Positions 63,054 to 64,000 of a stretch of DNA of 64,000 bases are shown here, one piece after another (positions within the stretch are counted from its first letter, which is position 1; each line of letters starts with the position of its first letter). The notes beneath the pieces are model-generated. The model was given only the letters and a program-made list of their open reading frames with translations. It searched no databases and had not been told where the DNA came from. Position numbers and translations under genes: made by a program. The stretch is from Shewanella chilikensis (GTDB lineage Bacteria; Pseudomonadota; Gammaproteobacteria; Enterobacterales; Shewanellaceae), in assembly GCF_002836945.1 (NCBI RefSeq), contig NZ_NIJM01000019.1, positions 1-64,000 on the forward strand, written 5' to 3'.

Positions 63054-63524
63054 ATGAGAATGTTGCTTGCCGTGGTGGTTATCGCCGCAGTTATTTTTTA
63101 CTTTTTCACCACTATGAATGGCCAGAAACTGGCAAAAGAGAATGTTGCCAAGGGCGAGGTATTTCTTGAGGCCAACAAGCATAAAGAGGGGGTGGTCACC
63201 ACAGACTCGGGGCTGCAGTATCAGTTACTGCACAAGGGGCAAGGCCAGGTTCATCCGGGTCCCAAGGATAAGGTGACAGTGCACTACCATGGCACCCTGA
63301 TTGACGGCACTGTGTTTGACAGCTCGGTCGATCGCGGTGAGCCCATCGCCTTTCCACTCAATCAGGTGATCAAGGGCTGGACCGAAGGGGTTCAGTTGAT
63401 GACAGAAGGCGACAAGATGCGCTTCTTTATTCCCAGCAGTCTGGGCTACGGCAATCGCTCTGCCGGCTCGATCCCGCCGGGTTCAGTACTGATTTTTAAT
63501 GTGGAGTTGCTCAAGATCAACTGA
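63054..63524 (+). CDS. FKBP-type peptidyl-prolyl isomerase with N-terminal membrane segment
   Basis: The 156-aa protein begins with a single hydrophobic helix (about residues 2-18), followed by a short linker and an FKBP domain (about 55-156: VTVHYHGTLIDGTVFDSS, VIKGWTEGVQLMTEGDKMRFFIP, YGNRSAGSIPPGSVLIFNVELL). The helix looks uncleaved, so it is an anchored periplasmic chaperone of the FklB/FkpA group. GAGG precedes the ATG. Confidence 0.9.
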   Translation: MRMLLAVVVIAAVIFYFFTTMNGQKLAKENVAKGEVFLEANKHKEGVVTTDSGLQYQLLHKGQGQVHPGPKDKVTVHYHGTLIDGTVFDSSVDRGEPIAFPLNQVIKGWTEGVQLMTEGDKMRFFIPSSLGYGNRSAGSIPPGSVLIFNVELLKIN

Positions 63525-63538
63525 CAATCCCCAACAAC

Positions 63539-63560
63539 AAGCCCGGCCAAAGCCGGGCTT
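63539..63560. terminator. Terminator-like hairpin after the FKBP gene
   Basis: AAGCCCGGC (63539-63547) pairs perfectly with GCCGGGCTT (63552-63560) around CAAA. The following T content is weak on both strands. Confidence 0.7.
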
Positions 63561-63666
63561 GCTAATTGGCACTTTTCTCACTCAAACCCAACTCTCACAA
63601 CACGCTCCCTTATTTACGAGTTTGCAACTCCGGGCCTCGTCCATTCAGAATCTGGATGCTGGCAAC

Positions 63667-64000
63667 TCAGGGCGCCAGCGCTTCACGGGTAAATTCCGAG
63701 TGGTCACACTCGGGGCAGTCGGGAATAACGCCTGGAAACTCAAAGTCCATCTCATGGCCGCAGTTACTGCAGACCATTTTACCCTGACTGACGATATCGC
63801 CGCTCTGATAATAGCCATGGTGTTTGAATTCATGGGCCAGTTCGTGCCACTCCACCTGGCTGCGGTCGCTGATTTCACCCAACCAGTGCCAGAGGGTATT
63901 TTCCAGCGTCAGCATAGTAGGGCTGTAACTGATGTCATCTTCCGTTTGGCTCTGAATATAGCTGGCGATATCCCGCTTGAGGAATTCCTCGACCAGAGAC
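63667..64000 (-). CDS. Zinc-ribbon (DUF1451) protein, 5' end beyond the window
   Basis: The frame is open from the window edge to the stop at 63667, at least 110 codons, so the apparent ATG at 63915 is internal. The C-terminal zinc ribbon has CSNCG and CPECD, a Cys4 site, after WHWLGEISDRSQVEWHELAHE. DUF1451 family proteins are about 160 aa, so roughly a third is missing here. Function unknown. Confidence 0.8.
   Translation of the reverse strand, partial: SLVEEFLKRDIASYIQSQTEDDISYSPTMLTLENTLWHWLGEISDRSQVEWHELAHEFKHHGYYQSGDIVSQGKMVCSNCGHEMDFEFPGVIPDCPECDHSEFTREALAP

Overview
The window looks like a chromosomal segment of a Shewanella species with a GC content a little above 50% (estimated by eye; S. 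algae-like, inferred from gene content and order, not searched). Indicators are the large NAD-specific glutamate dehydrogenase next to pyrD and zapC, the pepN-DUF2835 pair, the proQ-prc pair, the yebG/msrC/letAB/rsmF neighbourhood, the rlmKL-glutaredoxin-uup-DUF3466 operon, and a dispersed palindrome-ended repeat of a type I associate with this genus. No prophage, CRISPR array, rRNA operon or intact insertion sequence is visible.

Layout. 1-3571: end of a short repeat element, hisIE, a DsbA-like thiol oxidoreductase and a metallo-beta-lactamase-fold protein with altered metal ligands, and a divergent LysR regulator. 3623-10271: zapC, pyrD and gdhB, each followed by its own hairpin terminator. 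10537-17424: a four-gene minus-strand operon (DUF1302 outer-membrane barrel, DUF1329, YCF48/BNR beta-propeller, MMPL/RND transporter) that looks like an envelope trafficking system for a hydrophobic substrate. 17740-24451: DUF2835-pepN, prc-proQ, msrC-yebG, with a near-consensus LexA box before yebG. 24621-33533: LetA in two half-size proteins, seven-MCE-domain LetB, an SpmA/SpmB-like fusion, rsmF, a candidate structured small RNA, yjbQ and a second NOL1/NOP2/Sun methyltransferase. 33752-35754: psuK-psuG with a duplicated operator-like palindrome. 36450-39041: a large Cache-HAMP-PAS sensor whose C-terminus lacks recognisable kinase motifs. 39381-45518: rlmKL operon. 45761-46376: two intact initiator tRNA genes flanked by four decayed tRNA copies, three of them an exact 95-bp tandem array. 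46582-49230: CheX-like DUF3334 protein and a divergent chemoreceptor. 49277-49554: a complete 278-bp palindrome-ended element. 49556-56298: a seven-gene, mostly overlapping operon around a DNA photolyase and a MerR regulator, preceded by a promoter resembling that of the ChrR/sigma-E singlet-oxygen response. 56599-64000: DUF368 transporter, thioesterase-like protein, DUF418 membrane protein, cold-shock/DUF1294 fusion, TetR-HPP pair, AtoE transporter, membrane-anchored FKBP isomerase and a truncated zinc-ribbon gene.

Functionally this is mostly core genome: histidine and pyrimidine synthesis, rRNA modification, proteolysis and cell envelope maintenance. The parts most worth follow-up are the DUF1302/DUF1329/BNR/MMPL system, the light/singlet-oxygen operon that stops exactly at a repeat element, the tRNA-derived tandem array, the candidate sRNA at about 31386-31549, and the degenerate sensor.
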